64,000 nucleotides of DNA from Paraglaciecola mesophila (GTDB lineage: Bacteria > Pseudomonadota > Gammaproteobacteria > Enterobacterales > Alteromonadaceae), in contig NZ_CP047656.1 in NCBI RefSeq assembly GCF_009906955.1, positions 62,001 to 126,000 on the forward strand. The letters run 5' to 3'. Position numbers and translations under genes: made by a program. Under the pieces are notes generated by a model. That model was not told the DNA's origin and searched no databases. It worked only from the letters and a program-made list of their open reading frames with translations. This document shows, one piece after another, positions 21,842 through 31,169 of this stretch; position 1 is the first letter of the stretch, and every line of letters begins with the position of its first letter.

Positions 21842-22273
21842 ATGTCACAATCGATTTCGTTGATGCTTGTGGATACAGAGGCGCAAATAGCGCTTTGTCA
21901 GCCATTAATGCAGCAGCTTCGCCCCCATTTGACAAAGGGACAATTTATTGAACAGGTTCTGTTGCAGCAACGCCAAGGGTATCAATTACTCAAAGGAGAG
22001 TGTGCAGGGAAAATATGTGGACTCGCTGGCTTTTGGATAGGTAGCAAATTAGCCTGGGGCAAACATCTTTATGTGGATGATTTAGTCACAGACGAAAATA
22101 TGCGCTCCAAAGGCGTTGGGGCTGAAATGCTGAATTGGTTGGAACACTACGCAAAGAGTATGGGTTGCGCTCAGATACATCTTGATTCAGGCGTGCAGCG
22201 CTTTTTAGCCCATAAATTTTATTTGCAAGCAGGTTTCATTATTGCCAGCCATCACTTTACTAAAGTGCTTTAG
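21842..22273 (+). CDS. GNAT family N-acetyltransferase
   Basis: 143 residues with the acetyl-CoA-binding motif MRSKGVGAEMLNWLE (R/Q-x-x-G-x-G/A), preceded by the strand LYVDDLVTDE and followed by QIHLDSGVQRFLAHKFYLQAGF, the typical end of the fold. The acceptor substrate is unknown. The ATG abuts the TAA of the upstream sensor gene, with GAGGAAG just before it. The conserved coupling suggests, but does not prove, a shared role. Confidence 0.85.
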   Translation: MSQSISLMLVDTEAQIALCQPLMQQLRPHLTKGQFIEQVLLQQRQGYQLLKGECAGKICGLAGFWIGSKLAWGKHLYVDDLVTDENMRSKGVGAEMLNWLEHYAKSMGCAQIHLDSGVQRFLAHKFYLQAGFIIASHHFTKVL

Positions 22274-22294
22274 AAAGCCGAAAAGTCTCAACTT

Positions 22295-22762
22295 ATGCGT
22301 TTATTGTTACCGCTAAAATATTACGACGAAGCAGGGCGAATTAAACCCTCCACTTCATTTTTATGGTGCTTGTTTTACCTTTGTCGACCTTTCTGGGTGT
22401 TTGTAGCATCACTGACGTTTCGTCAAGACAGCGGGGCGTTATTAACACTCTTTTATCCGGATAATTATTATTTTTACCTTAGCTTGGGAATAGCATTTCC
22501 AGCGTTGCTAGTAGCGTTACTGATCAGTTTTCGAACTAAATTATGGCATTCCCGAGCTCGATGTGTGTTTCAAGCCATCGTGCCTTTAGTCATGTTAAGT
22601 CTGATATCGGATATTGGCTTTCATGTGTCTATGGCGTTTAAGCAGCACTGGGAGTTTTCTTGGCTTGTTGCGTTAACACTGCTGTTGGATTGTATTTATC
22701 TGTACTGGGTAAAAAAGAATCTTCATCTTAGATTAATGGCCCAAGATTGGGCGAAAGAATAG
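22295..22762 (+). CDS. DUF2919 family inner-membrane protein
   Basis: 155 residues with about four hydrophobic segments (roughly 22-42, 62-84, 97-115, 124-142). The N-terminal pattern LPLKYYDEAGRIKPSTSFLW, the RPF segment and the DWAKE end match DUF2919, a family of uncharacterised membrane proteins that includes E. coli YfeZ. It starts 21 bp after the GNAT gene and is probably in the same operon. Confidence 0.75.
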   Translation: MRLLLPLKYYDEAGRIKPSTSFLWCLFYLCRPFWVFVASLTFRQDSGALLTLFYPDNYYFYLSLGIAFPALLVALLISFRTKLWHSRARCVFQAIVPLVMLSLISDIGFHVSMAFKQHWEFSWLVALTLLLDCIYLYWVKKNLHLRLMAQDWAKE

Positions 22763-22841
22763 ATCTGCATTTCTGCCAGGTCATTAGAATGTCAACTTAA
22801 CTGCTCAAGCGCTATCGTACTCAAGCAGTTATTAAAACCTA

Positions 22842-23255
22842 TTACTGAAGGTTGTTTGCCACCGCATGTTCAAAGTAGTTTTTCACGCTAACTTGACTGT
22901 CATTTACCAGACGCTGATAACATATGCCCGCAAACGCGTAGGTGCTTCCTGAATACTCTAGCACCACATAAGGCGCGCTTTTGTCAGACTCATCGTATTT
23001 CCAAAAGCCTCCTACCTTATTGCGGAACAGCTCACCTACATAGGCTCCATAGATATTACAAATGGTAAATACGGCATTATCTTCCAACGCTTGAGATTCA
23101 TACTTTCCTAACCAGTTTAAAATAACATCGTCCACCAAGGATAGGCTTTGCTCTGTTTCATCTAATATAACACCAAATTCTTGCTTCGTTGTCTCTATAG
23201 CGTTCTGGGCGCTATCGATCATCAGTTGGGTGAGTTCTTCTTGGGTCATTTGCAT
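22842..23255 (-). CDS. hypothetical soluble protein, 137 aa
   Basis: I do not recognise the family with confidence. The protein has an acidic helical N-terminal half (MQMTQEELTQLMIDSAQ onwards) and a C-terminal half with FTICNIYGAYVGELFRNKVGGFW and VVLEYSGSTYAFAGICYQRLV. That combination loosely recalls small cytoplasmic DUF3806-like proteins, but this is a guess. No signal peptide or membrane span. ATG with GGAGA 8 bp upstream supports a real gene. It lies 23 bp downstream of the LysR gene on the same strand, so the two may be cotranscribed. Confidence 0.65.
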   Translation of the reverse strand: MQMTQEELTQLMIDSAQNAIETTKQEFGVILDETEQSLSLVDDVILNWLGKYESQALEDNAVFTICNIYGAYVGELFRNKVGGFWKYDESDKSAPYVVLEYSGSTYAFAGICYQRLVNDSQVSVKNYFEHAVANNLQ

Positions 23256-23278
23256 GTCGGTCTCCGAATTTGACGTTA

Positions 23279-24184
23279 TTATTCTTGAAATGAGGTGTTA
23301 AAAGCGCTTTGCTGAATAAGTGTTTGATATAGCAAATTGGTACCTGGGCCACAGGAATCAGGCTTTGGTTTTACAACATAGCATATCACCGGGCGCAAGC
23401 TACTGCCTTTAATGGCTAAACGGTGTAACGATTTGTCAGCAACCAGATGGGCGATAATAAAGTCAGGAAGCCAGCAAAAACCAATATTTTCAAGCAATAA
23501 ATCTATTGCTGTCTCAAACGAGCTCACTGTCCAGCGTTGTTCTGATTTTAACCAGCCTTGTTTTTCGTTGGGGGTTTTAGACGTATCTTTAATGACAAGT
23601 TGTAAGTGTTGCTGCAAGTCATTTAGATCAACGGGTCCCTCAAGTGACGCTAATTCGTGCTGTGGATGGCATACTGGATGCAGTGAACATTCTGCAATTG
23701 GCTCGCCTAAAAAACCTCGTGGCATCATTGGCGAAATGACCAAATCTGCCCAGCCCTCGGTTATTGCTTCTTCTGTGCCGGTTAGCACCGTCTCTATAAT
23801 ACGTAGTCGACTGCCACGACTCGCTGGATAAAAGGTTTTCAGCGCTGGGTACAAAAACTTTTTAGGGTAGGCTAAGTCCACTGCTATGGTAATTTCGGGC
23901 TCCCAATCCTGGTTAATGTTCGCTGCTAACTCTTCTAAATCTCGCACATTTTGAGTGAGATGACGAGAACGACGCAGCATAACCTCACCGGCTTCTGTTA
24001 GAAACGCTTTTCGTCCTTTAACTTCTAGCAGTTTTACGTCAAGTTGATCTTGCAGTTTGGCGACGGCGTGATTTAATGATGATTGGCTTTTATTCAAGTG
24101 ATTCGCGGCGTGGGCATAGCCACCAAAATCGACAACTGCTTGTAAAATACGCCATTGTTCAATGGTTGTTTTCGCACGATACAT
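23279..24184 (-). CDS. LysR family transcriptional regulator
   Basis: 301 residues from the ATG at 24184. The frame stays open upstream, but MYRAKTTIEQWRILQAVVDFG is the usual beginning of a LysR helix-turn-helix. The DNA-binding part has YAHAANHLNKSQSSLNHAVAKLQDQL (about 18-45), and the rest is a substrate-binding-like effector domain (ITIAVDLAYPKK, then LVISPMMPRGFLGEP). The effector is unknown. It is divergent from the DedA-like gene with overlapping upstream regions, the layout of LysR regulators that control a divergent neighbour; that target is inference. Confidence 0.88.
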   Translation of the reverse strand: MYRAKTTIEQWRILQAVVDFGGYAHAANHLNKSQSSLNHAVAKLQDQLDVKLLEVKGRKAFLTEAGEVMLRRSRHLTQNVRDLEELAANINQDWEPEITIAVDLAYPKKFLYPALKTFYPASRGSRLRIIETVLTGTEEAITEGWADLVISPMMPRGFLGEPIAECSLHPVCHPQHELASLEGPVDLNDLQQHLQLVIKDTSKTPNEKQGWLKSEQRWTVSSFETAIDLLLENIGFCWLPDFIIAHLVADKSLHRLAIKGSSLRPVICYVVKPKPDSCGPGTNLLYQTLIQQSAFNTSFQE

Positions 24185-24309
24185 TAGATTTCTATTTTTT
24201 CGAAAGAATAGGTCTATGCTAGGGAGAGTTGGCGCTAAAAACAACTCAGATTGATCTTAAAACGCTGCTTTGGCGTAATTTATTCATTCTATGTTCAATT
24301 TCTGACGCT

Positions 24310-25005
24310 ATGCGCTATCACTCGTTACTACCTCTTTCGGCAATTTTATCGATTTGCATTATGTCTTTGCTGATCACATTGGACATTGTACCTACTGGTA
24401 TGCTCATGCTTGAGCAACTCAAAATGGCATTTGAAGATCACATCTACGTATTGATTTTAATCATTATTCTGGCTGAATCGATAGTATATGTGGGATTTTA
24501 TTTTCCAGGTCAATTTTTTGCTGTTTTGCTCGTGGTGTTAGCTAAACCTGAGTGGACAGACATTCTATCTCTGACTTTGTGTATGGTCTTGGGGGCGACC
24601 CTTGGCTCGGTGATCAACTATTTTCTTGGCCAGCGCTTTGCGCAAACGGCTCATCCCGCCGACGAAGAGATGAAAGAAGGCACGCGAAGCATGAACAGGG
24701 AAGGGGGAGAACAACAACCCCGTGCTCGCACGTCATACTCACTTAAGTATCTACTTATCGCCATGATCCACATTAATTCATTGGCGTTTTACATGTTCAA
24801 ACAAGGAGAGCAAAACCGCGCTTTTAAGATCGTTTGGTTTGCCGGATTGCTAAATTTACCTTACTACTTACTGCTGATTTTTGCCACGTCGACGTTAAGT
24901 GAGCAAGTGTTACAACTGGCAGAAAACACCTCTATTTTATTGGCAATCCTCTCTATTTGGTTGTTGCTCTGTCTCTATCTAGACTACAGAAACTATCAAC
25001 AATGA
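24310..25005 (+). CDS. DedA/SNARE-associated-like inner-membrane protein
   Basis: 231 residues from the first in-frame ATG; the frame is open back to a TTG at 24229, so the start is uncertain and no start has a well-placed ribosome site. Hydrophobic segments lie at about 5-25, 42-62, 70-90, 95-115, 150-175, 185-200 and 205-225. YVGFYFPGQFFAVL and LGATLGSVINYFLGQRF resemble the DedA family core (E-x-x-x-P-x-P-G and G-D-x-x-x-Y-x-x-G), but the acidic and Arg/Gly residues thought important in DedA are only partly kept. A charged loop (DEEMKEGTRSMNREGGE) interrupts the second half. DedA proteins are linked to lipid carrier recycling; the assignment here is moderate. Confidence 0.6.
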   Translation: MRYHSLLPLSAILSICIMSLLITLDIVPTGMLMLEQLKMAFEDHIYVLILIIILAESIVYVGFYFPGQFFAVLLVVLAKPEWTDILSLTLCMVLGATLGSVINYFLGQRFAQTAHPADEEMKEGTRSMNREGGEQQPRARTSYSLKYLLIAMIHINSLAFYMFKQGEQNRAFKIVWFAGLLNLPYYLLLIFATSTLSEQVLQLAENTSILLAILSIWLLLCLYLDYRNYQQ

Positions 25006-25031
25006 TTCTACCTAGGTCTAAGCGCTGGCAT

Positions 25032-25829
25032 TTATGATGCTGGTGTTTTCTTTGCTCTCTCTATTATTCTGTGAATAACCCTTGCTGTAGCCACGAAACC
25101 GAATGTCGCCGTAACGGCGACAGACGCGCCAAATCCGTTATTGCAATCTAGTTTTACACTGCCATCGGCTAAATTCTTTGTCTGACACACGGAACCATCG
25201 TCTTGAGGGTAGCGCAATTGCTCTGTTGAAAAGACACATTCGATTGCAAAGCGGCGCTTTGAATTGGTGGTAAAACCGTATTCTTTGCGCAAAATATAGC
25301 GCAGTTTAGCGGCTAATGGGTCTTGAATTGTTTTGGCTAGATCTGCTACTGCAATCTGTGTCGGGTCGATCTGACCGCCGGCGCCGCCGACTGTAATGAT
25401 CGGAATTTTATTGCGTTTACAATGAGCCACCATGGCGGCTTTGGCTTTAACGCTGTCTGTTGCCTCGACCACGTAACTCATACTTTTATTAAGCAGCTCT
25501 TTAGCATTGTCTGGGGTGACAAAGTCCTCGATGACATCAACTTGACACTCGGGATTTATTTGCAAAATTCTCTCGCGCATAGCATCGACTTTTGCTTCGC
25601 CTACTGTGTTTTGCAGTGCATGAATTTGCCTGTTGGTATTGGTGACACAAATATCGTCTAAATCAATTAAGGTGATATGGCCTACAGCACTTCTTGCTAA
25701 TCCTTCTGCCACCCATGAACCAACGCCACCGATACCGACCACGCACACATGTGAATTTCGCAATATTTGTGTTTCGTTTACACCATATAACCTTTGTGTG
25801 CCGCCGAAGCGCTGTGAAAATTGACTCAT
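25032..25829 (-). CDS. tcdA: tRNA threonylcarbamoyladenosine dehydratase TcdA
   Basis: 265 residues, the family length (E. coli TcdA/CsdL 268). The E1-like ATP-binding motif VVGIGGVGSWVAEGLARS is followed by LIDLDDICVTNTNRQ and an Ile/Thr-rich strand ending GGAGGQIDP. The enzyme cyclises t6A37 of ANN-decoding tRNAs to the ct6A form with ATP. RFGGTQRLYG at the N-terminus is diagnostic for this subgroup of ThiF/MoeB-like proteins. No clear ribosome site. It is convergent with the DedA-like gene and divergent from manC. Confidence 0.93.
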   Translation of the reverse strand: MSQFSQRFGGTQRLYGVNETQILRNSHVCVVGIGGVGSWVAEGLARSAVGHITLIDLDDICVTNTNRQIHALQNTVGEAKVDAMRERILQINPECQVDVIEDFVTPDNAKELLNKSMSYVVEATDSVKAKAAMVAHCKRNKIPIITVGGAGGQIDPTQIAVADLAKTIQDPLAAKLRYILRKEYGFTTNSKRRFAIECVFSTEQLRYPQDDGSVCQTKNLADGSVKLDCNNGFGASVAVTATFGFVATARVIHRIIERAKKTPAS

Positions 25830-26007
25830 AATAAAAGGGAAACCGCATCTAAGTTTAAACGGGGAGTATATCAGGGCACAGAAGCTTGTTTACAACCTCA
25901 TTTCACGAGTTTTTACCCTTGTTATTTTTCTATCTCTGGAAAAATGGAGAATTTTAAAGCACAAAGTCAGATTTTATTTGTTGAGCGTAATATAAATGGC
26001 ACAGTGA

Positions 26008-26036
26008 TTGAATAAGTATGGTGCTTTTAATACTAT
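26008..26036 (+). promoter_or_regulatory. candidate sigma-70 promoter of manC
   Basis: TTGAAT (26008-26013), a 17-bp spacer, then TACTAT (26031-26036). Each hexamer matches consensus at 4 of 6. It would give a leader of about 48 nt before the manC ATG at 26091, and it fits that ATG better than the open TTG codon at 26037. Confidence 0.35.
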
Positions 26037-26090
26037 TTGCACACGAAAAATAAAGTCGTCCAAGATTCAGAAATTATAAAGGAAAGTGAA

Positions 26091-27509
26091 ATGAAACCAG
26101 TTGTTTTAGCCGGTGGTAGCGGAAGCCGTTTATGGCCTAAATCTCGTGCGGCATTGCCTAAGCAGTTTTTACGCTTAACGTCGAATTTGACCATGCTACA
26201 AGATACTGTCGCGCGTCTGGAGGGCACACAAGCTGAAAAGCCAATTGTAATCTGTAACGATTCACATCGCTTTCTTGTCGCTGAACAGCTACGTCAGCAA
26301 GATATACAACACGGCGGGATTCTTTTAGAGCCAATGGGCCGTAACACAGCACCTGCTATTGCACTTGCTGCTTTGCATGCTTCTTTAAAGGGGGAAGATC
26401 CAACTTTACTAGTGTTAGCAGCTGATCACCTAATCAATGATAACAAGGCGTTTCATAAAGCGATTGCCCAAGCCGAAGTATTGGCAGAGCAGGGTAAACT
26501 TGTCACATTTGGTATTGTTCCTGATAGTGCGCACACAGGATACGGCTATATCCGCAGCGGCGATAAGGTGCTAGAAGCTGAAGTGGGCTTTGATGTGGCT
26601 GAATTTGTCGAAAAACCCGATGCAGCAACGGCTAAACAGTATGTGGACTCTGGTAATTATTTCTGGAATAGCGGTATGTTTTTGTTTAAAGCGAGCCGTT
26701 ATTTAGAAGAGCTGGAGAAGTACGCCCCTGACATGTTAGATATATGTAAGCGCGCCATTGCCACAGAAGCGCCAGATTTAGAGTTCGTGCGAGTCGATAG
26801 TGATATTTTTGCTACCTGTCCTGATGATTCCATAGATTATGCTGTTATGGAAAAAACTAACGCAGCGGCCGTTGTTCCTTTAGATGCAGGGTGGAGTGAC
26901 GTAGGTAGTTGGTCCTCACTATGGGAAACAGCAAAAGAAAAAGATGACAATCAGAATGTGATTATCGGCGATGCCATATTAGATGACGTGCACAATAGTT
27001 ATATTAATGCTGAGCAGCGCCTCATTTCAGTTGTAGGGCTAGATGATGTTGTGGTGGTGGAAACCAAAGACGCTGTCTTAGTGGCGCATAAAGATAAAGT
27101 GCAGAACATCAAAAATGTGGTCAATAAGCTCAAAGCGGAAAAACGCCCAGAGTTTGAATTTCATCGTGAAGTATTCCGTCCTTGGGGAAGCTATGACTCT
27201 ATTGATAACGGGGAGCGTTTCCAGGTGAAGCGCATTACCGTGAAGCCAGGAGAGAAACTTTCTGTGCAAATGCACCACCATAGAGCTGAGCATTGGATAG
27301 TCGTAGCAGGTACCGCTAAAGTGACTAACGGTGATGAAACCTTATTGCTATGCGAAAACCAGTCCACTTATATACCGGTAGGGGTTATTCACGCCTTGGA
27401 AAATCCAGGGAAAATTCCATTGGAGCTTATCGAAGTGCAGTCAGGTACGTATTTAGGCGAAGACGATATTGTGCGTTTTTCTGACCGTTATGGTCGCGTC
27501 GAATCCTAA
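26091..27509 (+). CDS. manC: mannose-1-phosphate guanylyltransferase / mannose-6-phosphate isomerase
   Basis: 472 residues from the ATG at 26091 (AAAGGAAAG site). [16 protein letters not shown] at the N-terminus is the conserved start of the family. The GDP-mannose pyrophosphorylase domain has RAALPKQFL and FVEKPD. The C-terminal cupin domain of type II isomerases has RPWGSYD and [13 protein letters not shown]. It makes GDP-mannose from mannose-1-phosphate and probably also interconverts fructose-6-P and mannose-6-P. manB follows after 30 bp, so the pair supplies GDP-mannose for exopolysaccharide or LPS. No other polysaccharide gene lies alongside. Confidence 0.94.
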   Translation: MKPVVLAGGSGSRLWPKSRAALPKQFLRLTSNLTMLQDTVARLEGTQAEKPIVICNDSHRFLVAEQLRQQDIQHGGILLEPMGRNTAPAIALAALHASLKGEDPTLLVLAADHLINDNKAFHKAIAQAEVLAEQGKLVTFGIVPDSAHTGYGYIRSGDKVLEAEVGFDVAEFVEKPDAATAKQYVDSGNYFWNSGMFLFKASRYLEELEKYAPDMLDICKRAIATEAPDLEFVRVDSDIFATCPDDSIDYAVMEKTNAAAVVPLDAGWSDVGSWSSLWETAKEKDDNQNVIIGDAILDDVHNSYINAEQRLISVVGLDDVVVVETKDAVLVAHKDKVQNIKNVVNKLKAEKRPEFEFHREVFRPWGSYDSIDNGERFQVKRITVKPGEKLSVQMHHHRAEHWIVVAGTAKVTNGDETLLLCENQSTYIPVGVIHALENPGKIPLELIEVQSGTYLGEDDIVRFSDRYGRVES

Positions 27510-27539
27510 TTTGCAAACAGAATTGATGAGGAGTTATCA

Positions 27540-28991
27540 ATGAAAATTACCTGTTTTAAAGCTTACGATATACGCGGCAAGCTTGTCGAGCAGTTAGATG
27601 AAACCGTAGCCTATCGAATAGGCCGCGCCTTCGCAGAGCATTTTAGTGCAAAAACTGTGGTTGTCGGTGGCGACGTTCGTTTGACGTCTGAGCCGCTCAA
27701 ACTTGCCTTGTCAGCAGGATTGCTTGACGGTGGTGCTACCGTCAGTGACTTAGGCATGACGGGAACAGAAGAGATTTATTTCGCGACTAAGCATTTAGGC
27801 GTTGATGGTGGTATTGAAGTAACGGCAAGTCACAACCCAATTGACTACAATGGTATGAAGTTGGTCAAAGAAGGCTCTCGTCCCGTTAGTGGAGACACCG
27901 GATTATTTGCAGTGCAAGCGTTGGCTGAAAGCTACACTGAGAGCGAAGTCGAAGCTGGTTTAGCAAAATATTCCCAAAAGCGTGTTAGCGCAGATGATTT
28001 TATTCAAGGTAAATGTAGTATTTCGACTGTAAAGTTACAGGCCAGTGGTCAATATCAGCTTGTATCTATCATGGATGCTTATGTTGAACATATGCAAAGC
28101 TATGTTAATTGCGACAACTTCACGCCTTTAAAGTTGGTGGTTAATGCTGGAAATGGCGCCGCCGGAAAAGCGCTCGATGCGATTGAAGCAGCCTTCATAG
28201 AAAAGGGTGTGCCCATTGAATTTGTTAAAATTCATCATGAGCCTGACGGCAAGTTTCCTAATGGAATACCAAACCCACTGTTACCCGAAAGCCGAGCCGA
28301 TACCGCTAATGCCGTAATTCAACAACAAGCAAATATGGGAATAGCATGGGACGGAGACTTTGATCGTTGTTTCTTATTTGATGAGAAAGGTGATTTTGTT
28401 GAGGGGTACTACATAGTTGGTTTGCTTGCTCAAGCGTTTTTGGAAAAAGATCCCGGTGCAAAAATTATTTATGATCCTCGGGTTTATTGGAACACAGAGG
28501 ATATCGTTAAATCTGCCGGTGGTGTGCCAATAAAAAGTAAAACGGGCCACGCGTTTATCAAAGAGCGGATGCGAGCAGACGATGCAGTGTATGGCGGAGA
28601 AATGAGTGCGCATCACTACTTTCGTGATTTTGCTTATTGTGATTCGGGTATGATCCCTTGGTTGCTAGTCGCTGAATTACTTTGCTTGCAGAATAAACCA
28701 CTATCGGAGATGGTCGCTCAACGGATCGCTGCTTTTCCATCATCAGGTGAAATTAACTCTACATTAGCGGATCCCGATGCTGCAATTGCTAATATTTTGC
28801 AGACATACGAGGAGCAAGCGACAGTTGTGGATTACACCGATGGTATTGGCTTAGAGTTTGAAAACTGGCGTTTCAACTTACGTAAGTCTAATACTGAACC
28901 GGTTGTAAGATTAAATGTAGAGTCACAAGGTGACATACAACTCATGCAGGCTAAAACGAAAGAGTTATTAGAAATACTTAAAAAGAATTAG
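27540..28991 (+). CDS. manB: phosphomannomutase
   Basis: 483 residues, somewhat longer than E. coli CpsG/ManB (456). The phosphoserine loop TASHNP has its Ser at 97. The metal-binding loop DGDFDRC is at about 277, the sugar-binding loop GEMSAHHYF follows, and the C-terminal phosphate-binding RKSNTEP is intact. It converts mannose-6-phosphate to mannose-1-phosphate, the substrate of ManC. A variant insertion ([14 protein letters not shown] region) adds length. ATG with GAGGAG 8 bp upstream. Phosphoglucomutase activity is possible in this superfamily, but the pairing with manC argues for mannose. Confidence 0.92.
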   Translation: MKITCFKAYDIRGKLVEQLDETVAYRIGRAFAEHFSAKTVVVGGDVRLTSEPLKLALSAGLLDGGATVSDLGMTGTEEIYFATKHLGVDGGIEVTASHNPIDYNGMKLVKEGSRPVSGDTGLFAVQALAESYTESEVEAGLAKYSQKRVSADDFIQGKCSISTVKLQASGQYQLVSIMDAYVEHMQSYVNCDNFTPLKLVVNAGNGAAGKALDAIEAAFIEKGVPIEFVKIHHEPDGKFPNGIPNPLLPESRADTANAVIQQQANMGIAWDGDFDRCFLFDEKGDFVEGYYIVGLLAQAFLEKDPGAKIIYDPRVYWNTEDIVKSAGGVPIKSKTGHAFIKERMRADDAVYGGEMSAHHYFRDFAYCDSGMIPWLLVAELLCLQNKPLSEMVAQRIAAFPSSGEINSTLADPDAAIANILQTYEEQATVVDYTDGIGLEFENWRFNLRKSNTEPVVRLNVESQGDIQLMQAKTKELLEILKKN

Positions 28992-29004
28992 AAAGAAATA
29001 AAAA

Positions 29005-29033
29005 GTGCGGTAACGACTTGTTCGTTATCGCAC
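29005..29033 (+). terminator. long hairpin after manB
   Basis: GTGCGGTAACGA (29005-29016) pairs with TCGTTATCGCAC (29022-29033): 12 bp with one G-U, 5-nt loop. It has no T-run, so it may act with the T-tailed hairpin immediately downstream or protect the 3' end of the manCB mRNA. Confidence 0.45.
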
Positions 29034-29052
29034 TCAACACGCTTTCGAGATA

Positions 29053-29084
29053 AAAAAAATAGCGCCTATTGGCGCTATTTTTTT
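29053..29084. terminator. bidirectional rho-independent terminator between manB and gltA
   Basis: Left arm AAAAAAATAGCGCC, loop TATT, right arm GGCGCTATTTTTTT: A-run before and T-run after, so it works in both directions and serves the convergent manCB and gltA transcripts. Confidence 0.88.
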
Positions 29085-29101
29085 ATTGTTAAAATTGCAG
29101 C

Positions 29102-30382
29102 TTACTTGTCAATTTTATTGTATTTACGTTGTGCTTCGCCGGTATAAAGCTGACGAGGACGTCCAATTTTTTGTCCTGGTTGGCTTAACATTTCATGCCA
29201 ATGAGATACCCATCCTACTGTTCTCGCTAATGCAAAAATACAGGTGAACATATTCGTTGGAATACCGATAGCTTTAAGAATGATACCCGAATAAAAATCG
29301 ACATTCGGGAATAATTTCTTCTCTGCGAAGTACGGGTCACTAAGAGCGATACGCTCTAATTCCATTGCCACATTCAACAAAGGATCGTCAATGTTCAATT
29401 CGGCTAATACTTCATGGCAGCTTTCACGCATCACGGTAGCGCGAGGGTCAAAATTCTTGTAAACACGATGACCGAAGCCCATCAAACGGAAGGGGTCATT
29501 TTTATCTTTCGCGCGCTCAATAAATTCAGGGATACGGTCCACTGAACCAATCTCTTGAAGCATATTCAGACATGCTTCGTTAGCACCACCGTGTGCCGGT
29601 CCCCAAAGAGAAGCAACACCTGCCGCGATACACGCATAAGGGTTAGCACCAGATGAACCTGCTAAACGTACGGTAGATGTTGAAGCATTTTGTTCGTGAT
29701 CCGCGTGCAACGTGAAAATTCTATCAACTGCACGAGCCACTACTGGACTGATTTTATAATCTTCAGCAGGCACAGAGAACATCATGTTTAAGAAGTTTTC
29801 AGCGTAAGACAAGTCATTACGTGGATAGACAAATGGTTGACCAATATTGTACTTGTAACACATGGCAACCAAGGTCGGCATTTTCGCGACTAGACGATAT
29901 GCACTACGTAGTCGTTGATCTGCGTCTGAAATATCTAAATCATCATGGTAAAACGATGCCATAGCTCCTACGGTTCCGCACAGCATTGCCATGGGGTGCG
30001 CGTCGCGACGGAAGCCACGGAAGAAGTTATTGACTTGATCGTGAACCAAGGTATGGCGAGTAATCGTCTCTTTAAACTCAAGATATTCTTCGGTAGTTGG
30101 CGTCTTGTCATGAAGCAACATGTAGCATACTTCGATGTAATCAGCGTCGCGGGCCAAATCTTCGATAGAATATCCGCGGTGCAGTAAAATACCTTTTGCT
30201 CCGTCAATGTATGTAATCGACGACTCACAAGAACCTGTCGCCATAAAGCCCGGATCGAAAGTGAAATAACCGCTGGCACCCAACGTACGTACATCGATTA
30301 CATCATGCCCTGCAGTACCAGATAGAATCGGTAGTTCAACCTCTACATCACCTGCTTTCAAAGTGGCTTTATTGTCTGCCAT
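29102..30382 (-). CDS. gltA: citrate synthase (type II, GltA)
   Basis: 426 residues, equal to E. coli GltA in size. The catalytic residues lie in [24 protein letters not shown] and VDFYSGI. The N-terminal small domain with [15 protein letters not shown] is typical of the hexameric, NADH-inhibited type of Gram-negative bacteria. It condenses oxaloacetate and acetyl-CoA to citrate. ATG with GAGGAG 9 bp upstream. It stands divergent from sdhC, as in E. coli, across a 412-bp regulatory gap. Confidence 0.97.
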   Translation of the reverse strand: MADNKATLKAGDVEVELPILSGTAGHDVIDVRTLGASGYFTFDPGFMATGSCESSITYIDGAKGILLHRGYSIEDLARDADYIEVCYMLLHDKTPTTEEYLEFKETITRHTLVHDQVNNFFRGFRRDAHPMAMLCGTVGAMASFYHDDLDISDADQRLRSAYRLVAKMPTLVAMCYKYNIGQPFVYPRNDLSYAENFLNMMFSVPAEDYKISPVVARAVDRIFTLHADHEQNASTSTVRLAGSSGANPYACIAAGVASLWGPAHGGANEACLNMLQEIGSVDRIPEFIERAKDKNDPFRLMGFGHRVYKNFDPRATVMRESCHEVLAELNIDDPLLNVAMELERIALSDPYFAEKKLFPNVDFYSGIILKAIGIPTNMFTCIFALARTVGWVSHWHEMLSQPGQKIGRPRQLYTGEAQRKYNKIDK

Positions 30383-30457
30383 GTATTGCTCTCCTCAGAA
30401 ATGTTCTGTTTGCGATAAACCGCATTTTATGATGATTATCGGGAAAAATTGGCGCTA

Positions 30458-30486
30458 TTTGTACTCAGGTTCACGCCATAAGTCAA
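30458..30486 (-). promoter_or_regulatory. gltA: candidate sigma-70 promoter of gltA
   Basis: On the minus strand TTGACT (30486-30481), a spacer of exactly 17 bp, then TACAAA (30463-30458). The -35 matches consensus 5 of 6 and the -10 matches 4 of 6. The leader to the gltA ATG would be about 70 nt. Confidence 0.5.
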
Positions 30487-30597
30487 TTTAAAACCATTTT
30501 TGCTTAATAATTATTCACATCCATTCTACCCTGTTTATTCACCATAATTATGCATAAAATTTATGCTTGATTATAACCCGTTAATAACGAACAACAA

Positions 30598-30626
30598 TTG
30601 TATTTGTTGGCGTCGCTGGATATACT
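30598..30626 (+). promoter_or_regulatory. candidate sigma-70 promoter of sdhC
   Basis: TTGTAT (30598-30603), 17 bp, TATACT (30621-30626; 5 of 6). The -35 is weak (3 of 6). It implies a leader of about 160 nt before sdhC. Confidence 0.3.
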
Positions 30627-30794
30627 CCTGCTTGTCGTCGAGCGCTTGTTAACATGAATAATTAAATCAACAATTTGTTTACAAAATGCTAACAATCCGG
30701 GCGGTAGGACACATGTATCTTTAAGCGATTGGTAAGGTGCAACACATTACCAAACAATGACTAGACAACCTACGGGTAAAACAGGCATCAAAAC

Positions 30795-31169
30795 GTGAAA
30801 AAGCAGAGACCAGTTAATTTACAATTAAACACAATCAGTTTTCCCCCTGCAGCTATAACTTCTATCCTTCATCGCATTACCGGCGTCGCAATGTTTTTTG
30901 CGTTACTGTTTGTGATTTGGGCGTGGGCGGAATCTGTATCTTCTCCTGATGGCTTCGCCTTCGTGCAAGAGCAAATGTCAGGCGTAATCGGTAAAATAAT
31001 CGCTATCGGTACTATCTCAGCACTGACGTATCACATTCTTGGCGGACTTCGTCACCTTGTAATGGACATGGGCCACTGGGAAGAACTTGAGTCAGGCAAC
31101 AACAGCGCGAAAATCGTTATTGGCTTATGGATCGTACTGACTGTCGTTGTAGGAGTTTTATTATGCTAA
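30795..31169 (+). CDS. sdhC: succinate dehydrogenase cytochrome b556 subunit
   Basis: 124 residues with three membrane spans. It has the family pattern RPVNLQLNTISFPPAAITSILHRITG, with the Ser and Arg near the quinone site, and the span YHILGGLRHLVMDMG whose first His (His80) corresponds to the haem b ligand of E. coli SdhC. It anchors complex II in the inner membrane and passes electrons to ubiquinone. It opens the sdhCDAB operon; its stop overlaps the sdhD start. Confidence 0.95.
   Translation: MKKQRPVNLQLNTISFPPAAITSILHRITGVAMFFALLFVIWAWAESVSSPDGFAFVQEQMSGVIGKIIAIGTISALTYHILGGLRHLVMDMGHWEELESGNNSAKIVIGLWIVLTVVVGVLLC

Larger units (their letters stand above)
30383..30794. other. 412-bp divergent gltA-sdhC regulatory region
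   Basis: No gene is seen here. The segment is AT-rich and contains one strong sigma-70-like promoter for gltA, a weaker candidate for sdhC, and a perfect 7-bp-arm palindrome GCATAAA-A-TTTATGC at 30552-30566. GTTAAC- and TTAAT-rich stretches (about 30580-30590 and 30648-30695) could hold ArcA-type sites, as known for E. coli sdh and gltA, but I cannot define them reliably by eye. Confidence 0.5.
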
